Below the pieces are notes generated by a model that worked only from the letters and a program-made list of their open reading frames with translations, did not search any database and had not been told where the DNA came from. 64,000 nt of DNA from Bacillus sp. B1-b2. GTDB taxonomy: Bacteria > Bacillota > Bacilli > Bacillales > Cytobacillaceae. The stretch is from positions 124,001 to 188,000 of the forward strand of contig NZ_WEHU01000006.1 in assembly GCF_009183415.1 (NCBI RefSeq), in the 5' to 3' direction. The position numbers were made by a program, and so were the translations under genes. Below, piece after piece: positions 27,760 through 35,725 of the stretch (position 1 is the stretch's first letter; every line of letters starts with the position of its first letter).

Positions 27760-28449
27760 ATGGGAAAAAGTAAAGAACGCATGGACGAAAGTATTCTTGT
27801 CTGCGTTTATTATGGCCCAAATGGTGAGCGTCTCATCCAACGAGGCTGTAAAATAGCAAAAATGCTTGATTGTCCACTATATATCTTAACTGTCGATCCA
27901 AAACCTTTAGATGATTTGGATGCAGAAAAATCAAGTTATATCGCTAAATGGAAAGAATTAGCAGATAAACATGGTGCAGATGCCTTTATTATTAAAGACA
28001 ATGAAACAAAACCAATCTCAAAAGTAATTGCAGGGGTTGCCAGAGAGAAAAGTATTACACAAATCATCTTAGGGCAAACGGCTCAAAGTCGATGGGAACA
28101 GATGACTAAGGGTTCGATTATCAACTCTCTTTTAAAAGAAATTCCTTTTGTCGATCTTCATATTATTTCTGTTGCACGCTTTTTAAAGAATCCTGAAGGA
28201 GCCTATGAAAAAGGAGTTCGTGCTTATTTAGTTAAAGAAGGTAACGGTTACCGTATTATCTTTAACCATACGAAACAAGTGGCATATGAAGGGATATTTT
28301 TTAAAGAATGCGGAACTGACTTTAATAATGGACTCTTTAAATTTATGAAAGACAACGAAACACTGCAAGTACTAGTACATGAGGACTTTATTACTGATTT
28401 AACTAATGTGAGTATGGATACTAACGTAGATAATGATGATTTTCTGTAA
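27760..28449 (+). CDS. Stand-alone KdpD-type universal stress protein domain
   Basis: 229 residues, no membrane segment. Residues 10-145 form a Usp fold of the type found inside KdpD potassium sensors. ILVCVYYGPNGERLIQRGCKIA resembles the KdpD nucleotide-binding start, and LGQTAQSRWEQMTKGSIINSLLKEI (about 108-132) matches the SRW...GSI signature. The C-terminal 85 residues are not assigned. The gene is divergent from mrpA across about 210 bp, suggesting a role in cation or stress sensing. No KdpD kinase module is attached or nearby. ATG start behind AGAGGTGAA. Confidence 0.75.
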   Translation: MGKSKERMDESILVCVYYGPNGERLIQRGCKIAKMLDCPLYILTVDPKPLDDLDAEKSSYIAKWKELADKHGADAFIIKDNETKPISKVIAGVAREKSITQIILGQTAQSRWEQMTKGSIINSLLKEIPFVDLHIISVARFLKNPEGAYEKGVRAYLVKEGNGYRIIFNHTKQVAYEGIFFKECGTDFNNGLFKFMKDNETLQVLVHEDFITDLTNVSMDTNVDNDDFL

Positions 28450-28463
28450 TATCTTTACTTTGT

Positions 28464-28494
28464 AAACTCCACCTTAAATGGTGGAGTTTTTTCT
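28464..28494. terminator. Bidirectional terminator between Usp gene and integrase
   Basis: AAACTCCACC pairs with GGTGGAGTTT across a six-base loop, followed by TTTTTTC. Confidence 0.9.
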
Positions 28495-28499
28495 TTACA

Positions 28500-29057
28500 C
28501 TAAAGATTAACATCCACTCTTACTAATTTTTTATCCTCTTTATTGATGCCGATATATTTAAGTGTCTCAGAAGGGCTATGATGATTATAAATATCCATTA
28601 AAATGGATATTGCTATCCCTTTTCGATAAGCATGATAACCAAATGTTTTTCTCAAGGTATGCATTCCAATCTTACCTGTAATTCCAACCAACTTTGCCGC
28701 TTTATTAATAATTCTATAAGCTTGTTGGCGTGTAATCGCCTGAGCATTCTTCTTAGATTTAAAAAGAAAATCCTCTTCTAATAAAACCTGTTCTTTCATG
28801 TATTTTTCTAATTCTACATGAACCTTGCCATTTAAATAATATGCCTTTGTTTCTTCTGAATCAGTAATGTATAGAAATTCTTTCATTCCTTCGTCATCTA
28901 TGACATCCTTAACTTTTAAAGAGAGCAAATCACTGACTCTTATTCCTGTATTAATCCCAAGTACAAAAAGCAATAAATCTCTTTGCGATTGCTTTCTCAA
29001 TATCTCTTTAATAGCATTAATACTTTCTAATTCTTTTATAGGGTCGACGTACTCCAT
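28500..29057 (-). CDS. Short tyrosine recombinase (catalytic domain only)
   Basis: 185 residues. It is almost all catalytic domain, with catalytic Arg in GINTGIRVSDLL near 35-46, the HxLR box in HTLRKTFGYHAYRKG near 142, the second His region YNHHSPSETL near 163, and the nucleophile Tyr in LKYIGI near 174. The N-terminal arm/core-binding domain of XerC/D or phage integrases is missing, which is normal for this short Firmicutes subfamily. No phage genes, excisionase or att repeats are visible around it, so it is either a resident site-specific recombinase or a relic. ATG start with TGGAGG upstream. Confidence 0.85.
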   Translation of the reverse strand: MEYVDPIKELESINAIKEILRKQSQRDLLLFVLGINTGIRVSDLLSLKVKDVIDDEGMKEFLYITDSEETKAYYLNGKVHVELEKYMKEQVLLEEDFLFKSKKNAQAITRQQAYRIINKAAKLVGITGKIGMHTLRKTFGYHAYRKGIAISILMDIYNHHSPSETLKYIGINKEDKKLVRVDVNL

Positions 29058-29342
29058 TTATTTGCCTCCAGATATGTTACATAACTCTATACTAACATCA
29101 TTTAAGTAACATTACAATGTAGTTGTTTGATAATCAGAATCTTTTGCATGTCCCATTTTTCATACTTTGTTGTTTATTAATCGAGCTATGCTAGTCCCAG
29201 TACTTTTCAGATTACAACTCGCAGGGAGGAAGCTGAGCCTCAGTCTACCAGTAACTACCTATCTTTCTTCCCCTGTAATCACATATTTCAACTTGTAAAT
29301 ATTTCCTTTCATCCCTTCTGCTCCTATTATTCGGGATAGATA

Positions 29343-29391
29343 AAAAACCGCCATTGATAAGTAACTAATAACTTAATCAATAGCGGTTTTT
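29343..29391. terminator. Terminator-like hairpin, bidirectional
   Basis: AAAAACCGC...GCGGTTTTT arms extended by ATTGAT/ATCAAT (one unpaired C), with A- and T-runs on both sides. It is not directly downstream of a recognised gene. Confidence 0.7.
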
Positions 29392-29404
29392 GAGAAATAG
29401 CCTC

Positions 29405-29504
29405 CTTATTTTCGATTTTATAAAAATCTAAACAGCAAGGCTACTAGCTATGATGATGTAATTATGATGGGATTATTTCATTGATATCCAAGTCAATCAC
29501 CTCT
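29405..29504 (-). pseudogene. Possible decayed small hydrophobic peptide (type I toxin-like)
   Basis: On the minus strand AGAGGTG precedes a TTG-started frame (29491) that stops after nine codons. A +1 shift continues into a hydrophobic stretch (roughly NYIIIASSLAV), meets another stop, then encodes basic residues just before a strong terminator hairpin. That layout resembles small holin-like type I toxins, but it is broken in two places. This is a pattern reading only and may be coincidence. Confidence 0.2.
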
Positions 29505-29615
29505 TATTTTTACACACTTTAACGTACTCCCCCTTAAACATGGCAATATTTTCAATCCCCATGGTAAAATATTAATAAAAATTAATATGCTCTATCATTA
29601 TTAAAGGATGATATT

Positions 29616-30257
29616 ATGATAAAAGAAGTCTGCGTAGAAAATTTCACACATATTCCAATTGCTGTTGAAAAAGGTGCTCAACGAATTGAACTATGTGACC
29701 ATCTTTCTGTAGGTGGAACGACGGTGAGTCATGATGTAGCAGCCAAATCCCTTTCATATTGTAAAGCAAATAATGTGAAAGTAATGGCCTTGATACGACC
29801 TAGAGGGGGAACCTTTTTTTATACAGATGAAGAAATCAATATTATGCTAGAAGATATTATTCATTTTAAGAAATTAGGGATACATGGGGTTGTAATTGGC
29901 TGTTTAAATAGAGAAGCTTGGATTGATGAAGAATCTATGCATAAGCTACTCCATGTAGCTAACGGCATGGATGTTACCTTCCATATGGCATTTAATCATT
30001 TATCTCCTACTAGAAAGTTAGAAGCAATTGATTGGTTAGCTTCTAAAGGAATTAAGCGAATTTTGACTCATGGTGGACCTTTACATACCAAAATTGAGCA
30101 GAATATATCTATCCTTAAAGAATATATAGCCTATGCTTCAGATAAGATTATTATTATGCCTGGAGGAGGAATAACGAATCAAAATCTTCCAATGCTTTTA
30201 GAATCATTAGCAATAACAGAAATACATGGGACAAGGATTCTTGGGGATTTAGTATAA
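29616..30257 (+). CDS. cutC: Copper homeostasis protein CutC family
   Basis: 213 residues, single TIM-barrel domain. CutC hallmarks are the N-terminal EVCVEN, the GAQRIELCDHLSVGGTT segment near 20-36, MALIRPRGGTFFYTDEE near 57-73, and the C-terminal MPGGGITNQN and EIHGTRI. The family was linked to copper tolerance in E. coli, although its direct biochemical role remains uncertain. Single gene behind AAAGGATG, ending at a bidirectional terminator shared with the pyruvyl transferase. Confidence 0.9.
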   Translation: MIKEVCVENFTHIPIAVEKGAQRIELCDHLSVGGTTVSHDVAAKSLSYCKANNVKVMALIRPRGGTFFYTDEEINIMLEDIIHFKKLGIHGVVIGCLNREAWIDEESMHKLLHVANGMDVTFHMAFNHLSPTRKLEAIDWLASKGIKRILTHGGPLHTKIEQNISILKEYIAYASDKIIIMPGGGITNQNLPMLLESLAITEIHGTRILGDLV

Positions 30258-30313
30258 AAAAGGAATATATAAAGACATTGGAAAGAACCTTTCTTACAAA
30301 TTCTTTATCTAAA

Positions 30314-30366
30314 AAAGAACATTAATAACACGAACCTATTGTCAGTTTGAGCTATTAATGTTCTTT
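30314..30366. terminator. Bidirectional terminator between cutC and pyruvyl transferase
   Basis: AAAGAACATTAATA pairs perfectly with TATTAATGTTCTTT across a 25-base loop. Confidence 0.75.
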
Positions 30367-30380
30367 GCGTTTATCGTTTA

Positions 30381-31403
30381 CTATTGGGTAAAATAATCCT
30401 TCAATACTTGAAAATCCTCTGTTAAATTGATTCTATTAGGCTCTGCTTCTAATAATCGATCAATCATTACTTGTATATGCTCCACATCTTTACTATCTGT
30501 GTATTCAATAAAATTTAGTTCCTGTAACCAATCCTCATAAGAATGCTTAGCTTTACCATAACTATTTCCAAAAACTAGACATGGAGTTTTTGTTAGAATA
30601 GAGAAAATCATTGCATGAAGCCGATCTGTTATGATTAGTTTCTTGGAACCAATTTTGTCTAACATTTTTAATAGATTCTGTTCTCTATCCGCATAATCAA
30701 TGGTATCAATTTCTGAAAGTACCGTGTCTGTTCGTTCTACAGAGTAATTTCCACTCAGAATATCAGTCAGTTTAGAAACAAAATTCTCTTCTGTTATTTT
30801 CTCTTTATCTTCTCTTAATACAAACATAACCCCTTCTCTCTCTAAATTTCTAGGCTCTATCTGCAAGGATAATACTAAATCAGGCGTATATAGTACATTT
30901 GCTTGGAAAGTTTCTCTTAATCTTTTCAAAGTTTGATGCTCTCTTGCCACAAGCGTTAAATGTTTATTTTGATTGTATGCCCTTTGACTTTTTTCTTCCT
31001 CACTTCTGCCGTGCTCTGTATCCTCAAAGAACGCAGATTGCGGAAAAACAATGGTTCGGTAGTCCTTGAACTCCTCAATAACCCTTCTTCTATCTTCCTC
31101 AATATCAACATAGAGACTACCTAAGTTACCTCCACCTGTAAAGCAAACTATATCATCTTGCTTTATAATCTGTTTGACTATTTCTATTCCTTCCACTGTC
31201 GCATAGTCCATAATTTCAATATATTCATAGTATGGAAAACAGTTTTTAATTAACTTTTCAATTGCATATGCAATTGCCTGATCCCCAATATTTGTGTAGC
31301 TTGGGGATCCAAATAAAAATACCTTTGGCTTATTATTAGTGAGTGCTTCTCTGCTTACATTAGGGGCTATCCCTTTTGTTAAAGTAGTAGATTGCGATAA
31401 CAT
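30381..31403 (-). CDS. Polysaccharide pyruvyl transferase family protein
   Basis: 340 residues with the family's GT-B-like pattern: KVFLFGSPSYTNIGDQAIAYAI near 27-48, GGGNLG near 90, TIVFPQSAFFED near 118-129, and ITDRLHAMIFSILTKTPCLVFGN near 255-277 (the DRLHA motif). It would add a pyruvate ketal to a cell-surface sugar, as in exopolysaccharide or secondary wall polymer modification. No other glycan genes are in reach. Cotranscribed with the upstream M50-like gene (70-bp gap). ATG start behind AGGAGG. Confidence 0.85.
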   Translation of the reverse strand: MLSQSTTLTKGIAPNVSREALTNNKPKVFLFGSPSYTNIGDQAIAYAIEKLIKNCFPYYEYIEIMDYATVEGIEIVKQIIKQDDIVCFTGGGNLGSLYVDIEEDRRRVIEEFKDYRTIVFPQSAFFEDTEHGRSEEEKSQRAYNQNKHLTLVAREHQTLKRLRETFQANVLYTPDLVLSLQIEPRNLEREGVMFVLREDKEKITEENFVSKLTDILSGNYSVERTDTVLSEIDTIDYADREQNLLKMLDKIGSKKLIITDRLHAMIFSILTKTPCLVFGNSYGKAKHSYEDWLQELNFIEYTDSKDVEHIQVMIDRLLEAEPNRINLTEDFQVLKDYFTQ

Positions 31404-31473
31404 TATTTGATTCCTCCTGCCCTTTTTTACTTTATATTTTTTCTATACCCTAGATAGCTTGTCTTAATCTCCC

Positions 31474-31944
31474 TCATCTATTTTTGTAGTGATTCTTCCA
31501 AGCTAGATAAATAGACTTACCATCACTGGGATTATTTTCTCCATAATCACAAGGTATAATGGCAAAAAAGATATAGTAGACAGAAAAATAGACAAATTGA
31601 TAGAAAATATGACTTTTTGGAAGTATACCTTGTATGATTAGAAAGTTTACCACTACAATAGCAATAAGATTAAAAAGTATCCCACCTGCATATATAACAA
31701 TCTGCTTCCATGTCTTTTCTTTCTCCATTCCTTGTAGGTTGCAAGCAGAATCAATAAAATAGAGAACATGAAAATGAATGGATCCTAACTGAAATAGCTT
31801 CACTCCTCTTCCAATGATTAAATCTCCTTGCTCACCGAATATCCAAATAAAAAATTTATGCCCTACTACATGAATAAACGCAACAATTGGTAACAGCACA
31901 AAAAAAGCGATGGCAAACGTATCTAAATCATCCCAAGAAAACAT
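31474..31944 (-). CDS. M50-like membrane protein with degenerate HExxH motif
   Basis: 156 residues with about four hydrophobic segments. It resembles small site-2 proteases: FIHVVGHKFF (His25, His29) occupies the place of the FxHExGH zinc motif but has Val26 instead of the catalytic Glu; GGILFNLIAIVVVNFL near 98 resembles the central helix; and NPSDGK (Asp141) near the C-terminus resembles the third-ligand NPxDG motif. So the metal ligands look kept and the catalytic base lost. It may be a pseudoprotease, or the likeness may be superficial. ATG start with AAAGGAGGAG. Cotranscribed with the pyruvyl transferase gene. Confidence 0.55.
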   Translation of the reverse strand: MFSWDDLDTFAIAFFVLLPIVAFIHVVGHKFFIWIFGEQGDLIIGRGVKLFQLGSIHFHVLYFIDSACNLQGMEKEKTWKQIVIYAGGILFNLIAIVVVNFLIIQGILPKSHIFYQFVYFSVYYIFFAIIPCDYGENNPSDGKSIYLAWKNHYKNR

Positions 31945-32141
31945 CTTACTCCTCCTTTCTCATTAGAAATACCTCCTATAAGAACAAACAAACCATTCTT
32001 TTTCTAATTGAGATTATTTGGAAATATCATTTTTCCCTATGTATTAAGATGTATCATATTCATCTGCTAATCCTTAACAGATCTTATCCCACTTTTTCAT
32101 GAATAATAAAGCTCCTACCAACCATACTATAGTCGAACTAA

Positions 32142-32167
32142 GTGAAATTGTTCACGAATAAACAATT
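32142..32167. repeat. Overlapping inverted repeats next to parS-like site
   Basis: GTGAA/TTCAC (32142-32155) and AATTGTT/AACAATT (32146-32167) are overlapping small dyads. They could be an operator or a hairpin; no regulator is assignable. Confidence 0.3.
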
Positions 32168-32172
32168 AGCTA

Positions 32173-32188
32173 TGTTCCACGTGAAACT
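32173..32188. other. parS-like ParB/Spo0J binding site
   Basis: TGTTCCACGTGAAACT matches the bacterial parS consensus TGTTNCACGTGAAACA at every fixed position except the last. It is intergenic, as many parS sites are. parS sites in bacilli cluster around the replication origin, so this suggests an origin-proximal location, as inference. Confidence 0.75.
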
Positions 32189-32404
32189 TGTTGTTTTTTA
32201 TCAGAATATGTCTTTTTCTATTTTTTTGTTTATCTATCTTTTTCATTTGTTATTACCCTTTCTCAATTAAGGAAGTTTTGCTTATAATTATTCATTCGAT
32301 TCATATACTTCATAACCTCACTTGAATGTAAGGGTTTCCATATAAATACGCACCATTTATACGTATTTATTTACAAGGAAAATAAATATTTTAAACTGTA
32401 TTTC

Positions 32405-32433
32405 TTGACAAAATAATAGTATTTATATAATAA
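32405..32433 (+). promoter_or_regulatory. Promoter of ahpCF
   Basis: TTGACA (32405-32410) is followed by TATAAT at 15 bp or TAATAA at 17 bp, about 95 bp before the ahpC start. Confidence 0.65.
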
Positions 32434-32444
32434 TTAATTTTGAA

Positions 32445-32459
32445 TTGTAATTATTATTA
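32445..32459 (+). promoter_or_regulatory. PerR box-like operator of ahpCF
   Basis: TTGTAATTATTATTA matches the Per box TTATAATnATTATAA at 12 of 14 fixed positions. It lies just downstream of the -10 region, a position suited to repression. ahpCF is a classical PerR target in bacilli. Confidence 0.65.
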
Positions 32460-32467
32460 TTTGAATA

Positions 32468-32491
32468 AGTTTAGATATAAAAGTCTAAACT
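32468..32491 (+). promoter_or_regulatory. 5' leader hairpin of ahpC mRNA
   Basis: AGTTTAGA pairs with TCTAAACT across an eight-base loop, inside the untranslated leader. No T-run follows, so it is more likely a stabiliser than a terminator. Confidence 0.4.
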
Positions 32492-32526
32492 GCTAATAAA
32501 TTTATAACTAGTAGGAGGAAAATAAT

Positions 32527-33090
32527 ATGTCAATTATCGGTAAACAAGTAGAACCATTTAAAGCTCAAGCATTTCATAACGGTGAATTTATTGAAGTAAC
32601 AGATCAAAACTTACAAGGAAAATGGAGCATTTTCTGTTTCTATCCAGCTGATTTCACATTTGTATGTCCTACTGAATTAGAAGATCTACAAAATGAATAT
32701 GCAACTTTAAAAGACCTTGGAGTAGAAGTATACTCTGTATCAACTGATACACACTTTACACATAAAGCATGGCACGATCATTCAGATGCAATTGGTAAAA
32801 TTGAGTACATCATGATTGGTGACCCTACTCAAAAAATCTCTCGTGATTTCCAAATCTTAAATGAAGAAGAAGGTCTTGCTGATCGCGGAACATTCATCAT
32901 TGATCCAGATGGTAAAATCCAAGCTGTGGAAATAAATGCTGATGGTATCGGCCGTGATGCTAGTACATTAGTAAACAAAATCAAAGCTGCTCAATATGTA
33001 CGCAACAATCCAGGTGAAGTATGTCCAGCTAAATGGCAAGAAGGAAGCACTACTTTAAAACCTAGCCTAGATCTTGTTGGTAAAATCTAA
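32527..33090 (+). CDS. ahpC: Alkyl hydroperoxide reductase subunit C (peroxiredoxin)
   Basis: 187 residues, typical 2-Cys peroxiredoxin of the AhpC/Prx1 class. The peroxidatic Cys is in DFTFVCPTE near 47 and the resolving Cys in GEVCPAKW near 166; Thr and Arg of the active site are in place. It reduces hydrogen peroxide and organic hydroperoxides and is recharged by AhpF, whose gene follows 11 bp later. Start ATG with TAGGAGG. A PerR-like operator precedes it. Confidence 0.97.
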   Translation: MSIIGKQVEPFKAQAFHNGEFIEVTDQNLQGKWSIFCFYPADFTFVCPTELEDLQNEYATLKDLGVEVYSVSTDTHFTHKAWHDHSDAIGKIEYIMIGDPTQKISRDFQILNEEEGLADRGTFIIDPDGKIQAVEINADGIGRDASTLVNKIKAAQYVRNNPGEVCPAKWQEGSTTLKPSLDLVGKI

Positions 33091-33101
33091 GGGGTGTAAG
33101 T

Positions 33102-34631
33102 ATGTTATTAGATAACGAGATTAAAGCTCAGTTAAATCAGTATCTCCAAATGATGGAGGGCGAAGTTGTACTTAAGGTAAGCGCAGGTTCTGACGAAGTA
33201 TCTAAAGATATGCTAGCCCTAGTTGATGAACTAGCTACTATGTCCTCTCTTATTAAAGTGGAAAAAGTTCAGTTGGAGAGAACACCTAGCTTTAGTGTGA
33301 ACCGTGTTGGTGAAGATACAGGAATCACTTTTGCAGGTATTCCTCTAGGACATGAGTTTACTTCCTTAGTATTAGCTCTACTACAAGTAAGTGGTCGTGC
33401 TCCTAAAGTAGATCAAAAAGTGATTGATCAAGCGAAAGCTATTAAAGGTGAATATCACTTTGAATCCTACATTAGCTTAACTTGTCATAACTGTCCTGAT
33501 GTTGTACAAGCATTGAATGTTATGAGTCTTGTTAATCCTGGAATCACTCATACAATGATTGATGGCGGAGCATTTAAAGCAGAAGTAGAAAGCAAAAATA
33601 TCATGGCAGTACCGACTGTTTTCCTTAACGGAGAATCATTTGGTAGCGGTCGTATGTCTTTAGAAGAAATCCTAGCAAAAATGGGTAATACTGCTGATGC
33701 TTCTGATTTTGCTGATAAAGAACCTTTTGATGTTTTAGTTGTAGGTGGCGGTCCTGCTGGTGCTAGTGCTGCAATCTATGCTGCCCGTAAAGGGATTCGC
33801 ACAGGTATTGTTGCGGAACGTTTCGGTGGCCAAATCATGGATACACTTGCTATTGAAAATTTCATTAGTGTTAAGCAAACAGAAGGTCCAAAGCTTGCTG
33901 CTAGTTTAGAAGAGCATGTAAAAGAGTATGATATTGATATCATGAATCTACAACGTGCAAAACGTTTAGAGAAAAAAGATCTAATTGAAATTGAATTAGA
34001 AAACGGTGCTGTTCTTAAAAGTAAATCCGTAATTCTATCAACAGGTGCTCGTTGGCGTAATGTTGGTGTTCCTGGTGAAGCAGAGTTCAAAAACAAAGGT
34101 GTAGCATACTGCCCACACTGTGATGGTCCACTATTTGCTGGTAAGGATGTAGCTGTTATCGGAGGCGGTAACTCTGGTATTGAAGCAGCTATTGATTTAG
34201 CAGGTATTGTAAACCATGTTACTGTTTTAGAATTCATGTCAGAGCTTAAAGCTGACTCTGTATTACAGGATCGTCTATACAGCCTTCCAAATGTAACGGT
34301 ACTTAAAAATGTGCAAACAAAAGAGATCACTGGTACTGATAAAGTAAATGGTATCTCTTATACAGATCGTGAAACAGGAGTAGAAGGTCATATTGAACTT
34401 GCAGGTGTATTTGTTCAAATAGGTCTTGTTCCAAATACAGACTGGCTAGAAGGTTCTGTGGAACGCAACCGCATGGGAGAAATCTTGGTTGATAAGCATG
34501 GTGCAACAAGTCTTCCTGGTGTATTTGCAGCAGGTGACTGTACAGATAGCGCTTATAAGCAAATCATTATTTCCATGGGTTCAGGTGCAACAGCATCTCT
34601 AGGTGCTTTTGATTACCTAATCCGTAACTAA
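33102..34631 (+). CDS. ahpF: Alkyl hydroperoxide reductase subunit F
   Basis: 509 residues. The N-terminal double thioredoxin-fold domain carries the active CxxC in TCHNCPD near 128-134. The remainder is thioredoxin reductase-like, with FAD motif [16 protein letters not shown] near 212, redox CPHCDG near 344 and the NADH motif [12 protein letters not shown] near 357. It transfers electrons from NADH to AhpC. Cotranscribed with ahpC and followed by a strong terminator. Confidence 0.97.
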   Translation: MLLDNEIKAQLNQYLQMMEGEVVLKVSAGSDEVSKDMLALVDELATMSSLIKVEKVQLERTPSFSVNRVGEDTGITFAGIPLGHEFTSLVLALLQVSGRAPKVDQKVIDQAKAIKGEYHFESYISLTCHNCPDVVQALNVMSLVNPGITHTMIDGGAFKAEVESKNIMAVPTVFLNGESFGSGRMSLEEILAKMGNTADASDFADKEPFDVLVVGGGPAGASAAIYAARKGIRTGIVAERFGGQIMDTLAIENFISVKQTEGPKLAASLEEHVKEYDIDIMNLQRAKRLEKKDLIEIELENGAVLKSKSVILSTGARWRNVGVPGEAEFKNKGVAYCPHCDGPLFAGKDVAVIGGGNSGIEAAIDLAGIVNHVTVLEFMSELKADSVLQDRLYSLPNVTVLKNVQTKEITGTDKVNGISYTDRETGVEGHIELAGVFVQIGLVPNTDWLEGSVERNRMGEILVDKHGATSLPGVFAAGDCTDSAYKQIIISMGSGATASLGAFDYLIRN

Positions 34632-34651
34632 TAGAATACCTTTTTAATGGG

Positions 34652-34687
34652 TAGGACTACCAATTTCTTGGTAGTCCTATTCTTTTT
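34652..34687 (+). terminator. Terminator of ahpCF
   Basis: TAGGACTACCA pairs with TGGTAGTCCTA across a six-base loop, with a TTCTTTTTT tail. Confidence 0.92.
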
Positions 34688-34807
34688 TGTCTATATTATT
34701 TTCCTAAAACATAGTAAAATATAAGAAAGTGCAAAATATGTCGTAAATTGTCATCTGTCTTTAAAACTCAGATAGATTGGTTAAATTAATTAAGGAGACG
34801 GTCACTA

Positions 34808-34834
34808 ATGTATTCCTACAGGAGTTATCATTAG
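34808..34834 (+). CDS. Eight-codon leader peptide ahead of the agr-like kinase (tentative)
   Basis: AAGGAG (34792) is well spaced from an ATG at 34808 that encodes MYSYRSYH and stops. Inside it lies a second ribosome site AGGAG (34820-34824), five bases before an ATT that is in frame with the kinase. This could be a coupling leader peptide, or only a sign that the kinase start is unusual. Confidence 0.3.
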   Translation: MYSYRSYH

Positions 34835-34850
34835 TTTCCTAAAAGAGTCT

Positions 34851-35681
34851 ATGCCTATTATCATACTCGTATTAGTTATCATGCTTCAGATTTTGTTTAC
34901 CTGTCTATTTATTGTATCTACCGTAGTATTCAAAGATGAACCTTATATATTAGGAATTCCTGTACACTTGATATTTGTGGTTTTACTAAGTATTTTATCT
35001 CTAATATTGCTTGGAAAGATCTATCAGAGAGATACAGAACGGAAAATTAAACAAACAGAATCCATTCATGAAGAGCAATTTCGATCCTTAGTAGCATCTG
35101 TTCGTTCCGACCGTCATGATTTAAATAATCATTTAACTGTTATTTCAGGTTTATTAGCTATAAATAATTATGAAGCTTTATCGGATTATATAAAAAATCT
35201 GATAGGTGATACTCGTATCAATAATCAAGTTTTAGCTATTAAAGACCCTGTGTTGGCTTCGCTACTCTATTCTATTATGGAAAATTTTAAGAAAAAAGAA
35301 GTTATCTTTAACTTTATTGTATCTACAGAAGAAGTAGTACGCCTCCTAACATCAACGGATCTTATCCGAATCATTAGTAATCTTCTTGATAATGCCTTAG
35401 ATGCTACCCTAGAACTGTCAGAGGAAAAGCGTTATGTTTGTCTTGAATTGCTAGAAAGATCGGACAACCTTGCTATTATCGTTAAAAATACTAGTATACT
35501 AAAGAATTTTTCTACTACTTTTATGGAAGCAGGCTATTCAACAAAGTCTCAGCAGTCAGAAAGGCGAAGAGGATTTGGACTATCTATTATACAAGAGTTA
35601 ACAAAGAAATATCATGGTGACCTTCATATTTATATAGAAGAGGAACTAGTTCATTTTGAATTACTTTTTCCTAAACCTTAA
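34851..35681 (+). CDS. GHKL/Spo0B-like sensor histidine kinase of agr-like cassette
   Basis: 276 residues. Two membrane helices (about 3-27 and 36-58) with almost no external loop are followed by a dimerisation helix with His89 in SDRHDLNNHLTVISG, an N-box NLLDNALDA near 180 and a G-box GFGLSIIQELTKKYHG near 243. This is the AgrC/CitA-DcuS kinase class but without the six-helix peptide-sensing domain of AgrC. The next gene encodes a five-helix membrane protein that might supply it. The ATG at 34851 has only a weak ribosome site; an in-frame ATT at 34830 behind AGGAG is a possible alternative start. First of four clustered genes; no response regulator adjoins. Confidence 0.8.
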   Translation: MPIIILVLVIMLQILFTCLFIVSTVVFKDEPYILGIPVHLIFVVLLSILSLILLGKIYQRDTERKIKQTESIHEEQFRSLVASVRSDRHDLNNHLTVISGLLAINNYEALSDYIKNLIGDTRINNQVLAIKDPVLASLLYSIMENFKKKEVIFNFIVSTEEVVRLLTSTDLIRIISNLLDNALDATLELSEEKRYVCLELLERSDNLAIIVKNTSILKNFSTTFMEAGYSTKSQQSERRRGFGLSIIQELTKKYHGDLHIYIEEELVHFELLFPKP

Positions 35682-35725
35682 GAATTTACAGTTACAATTG
35701 AACATCAAGAGAAGAGGGGAATTTT

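Larger units (their letters stand above)
29058..29615. other. 558-bp intergenic region before cutC
   Basis: It contains the hairpin at 29343-29391 and, on the minus strand, a ribosome-site-led fragment resembling a broken small hydrophobic peptide gene (29405-29504). I found no intact gene in the rest. Between 29160 and 29300 I see nothing assignable. Confidence 0.5.
31945..32526. other. 582-bp intergenic region before ahpC
   Basis: It holds inverted repeats around 32142-32167, a parS-like site (32173-32188), the ahpC promoter with a PerR-like box, and a leader hairpin (32468-32491). No further gene is supported; 32189-32400 is AT-rich with nothing assignable. Confidence 0.6.
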
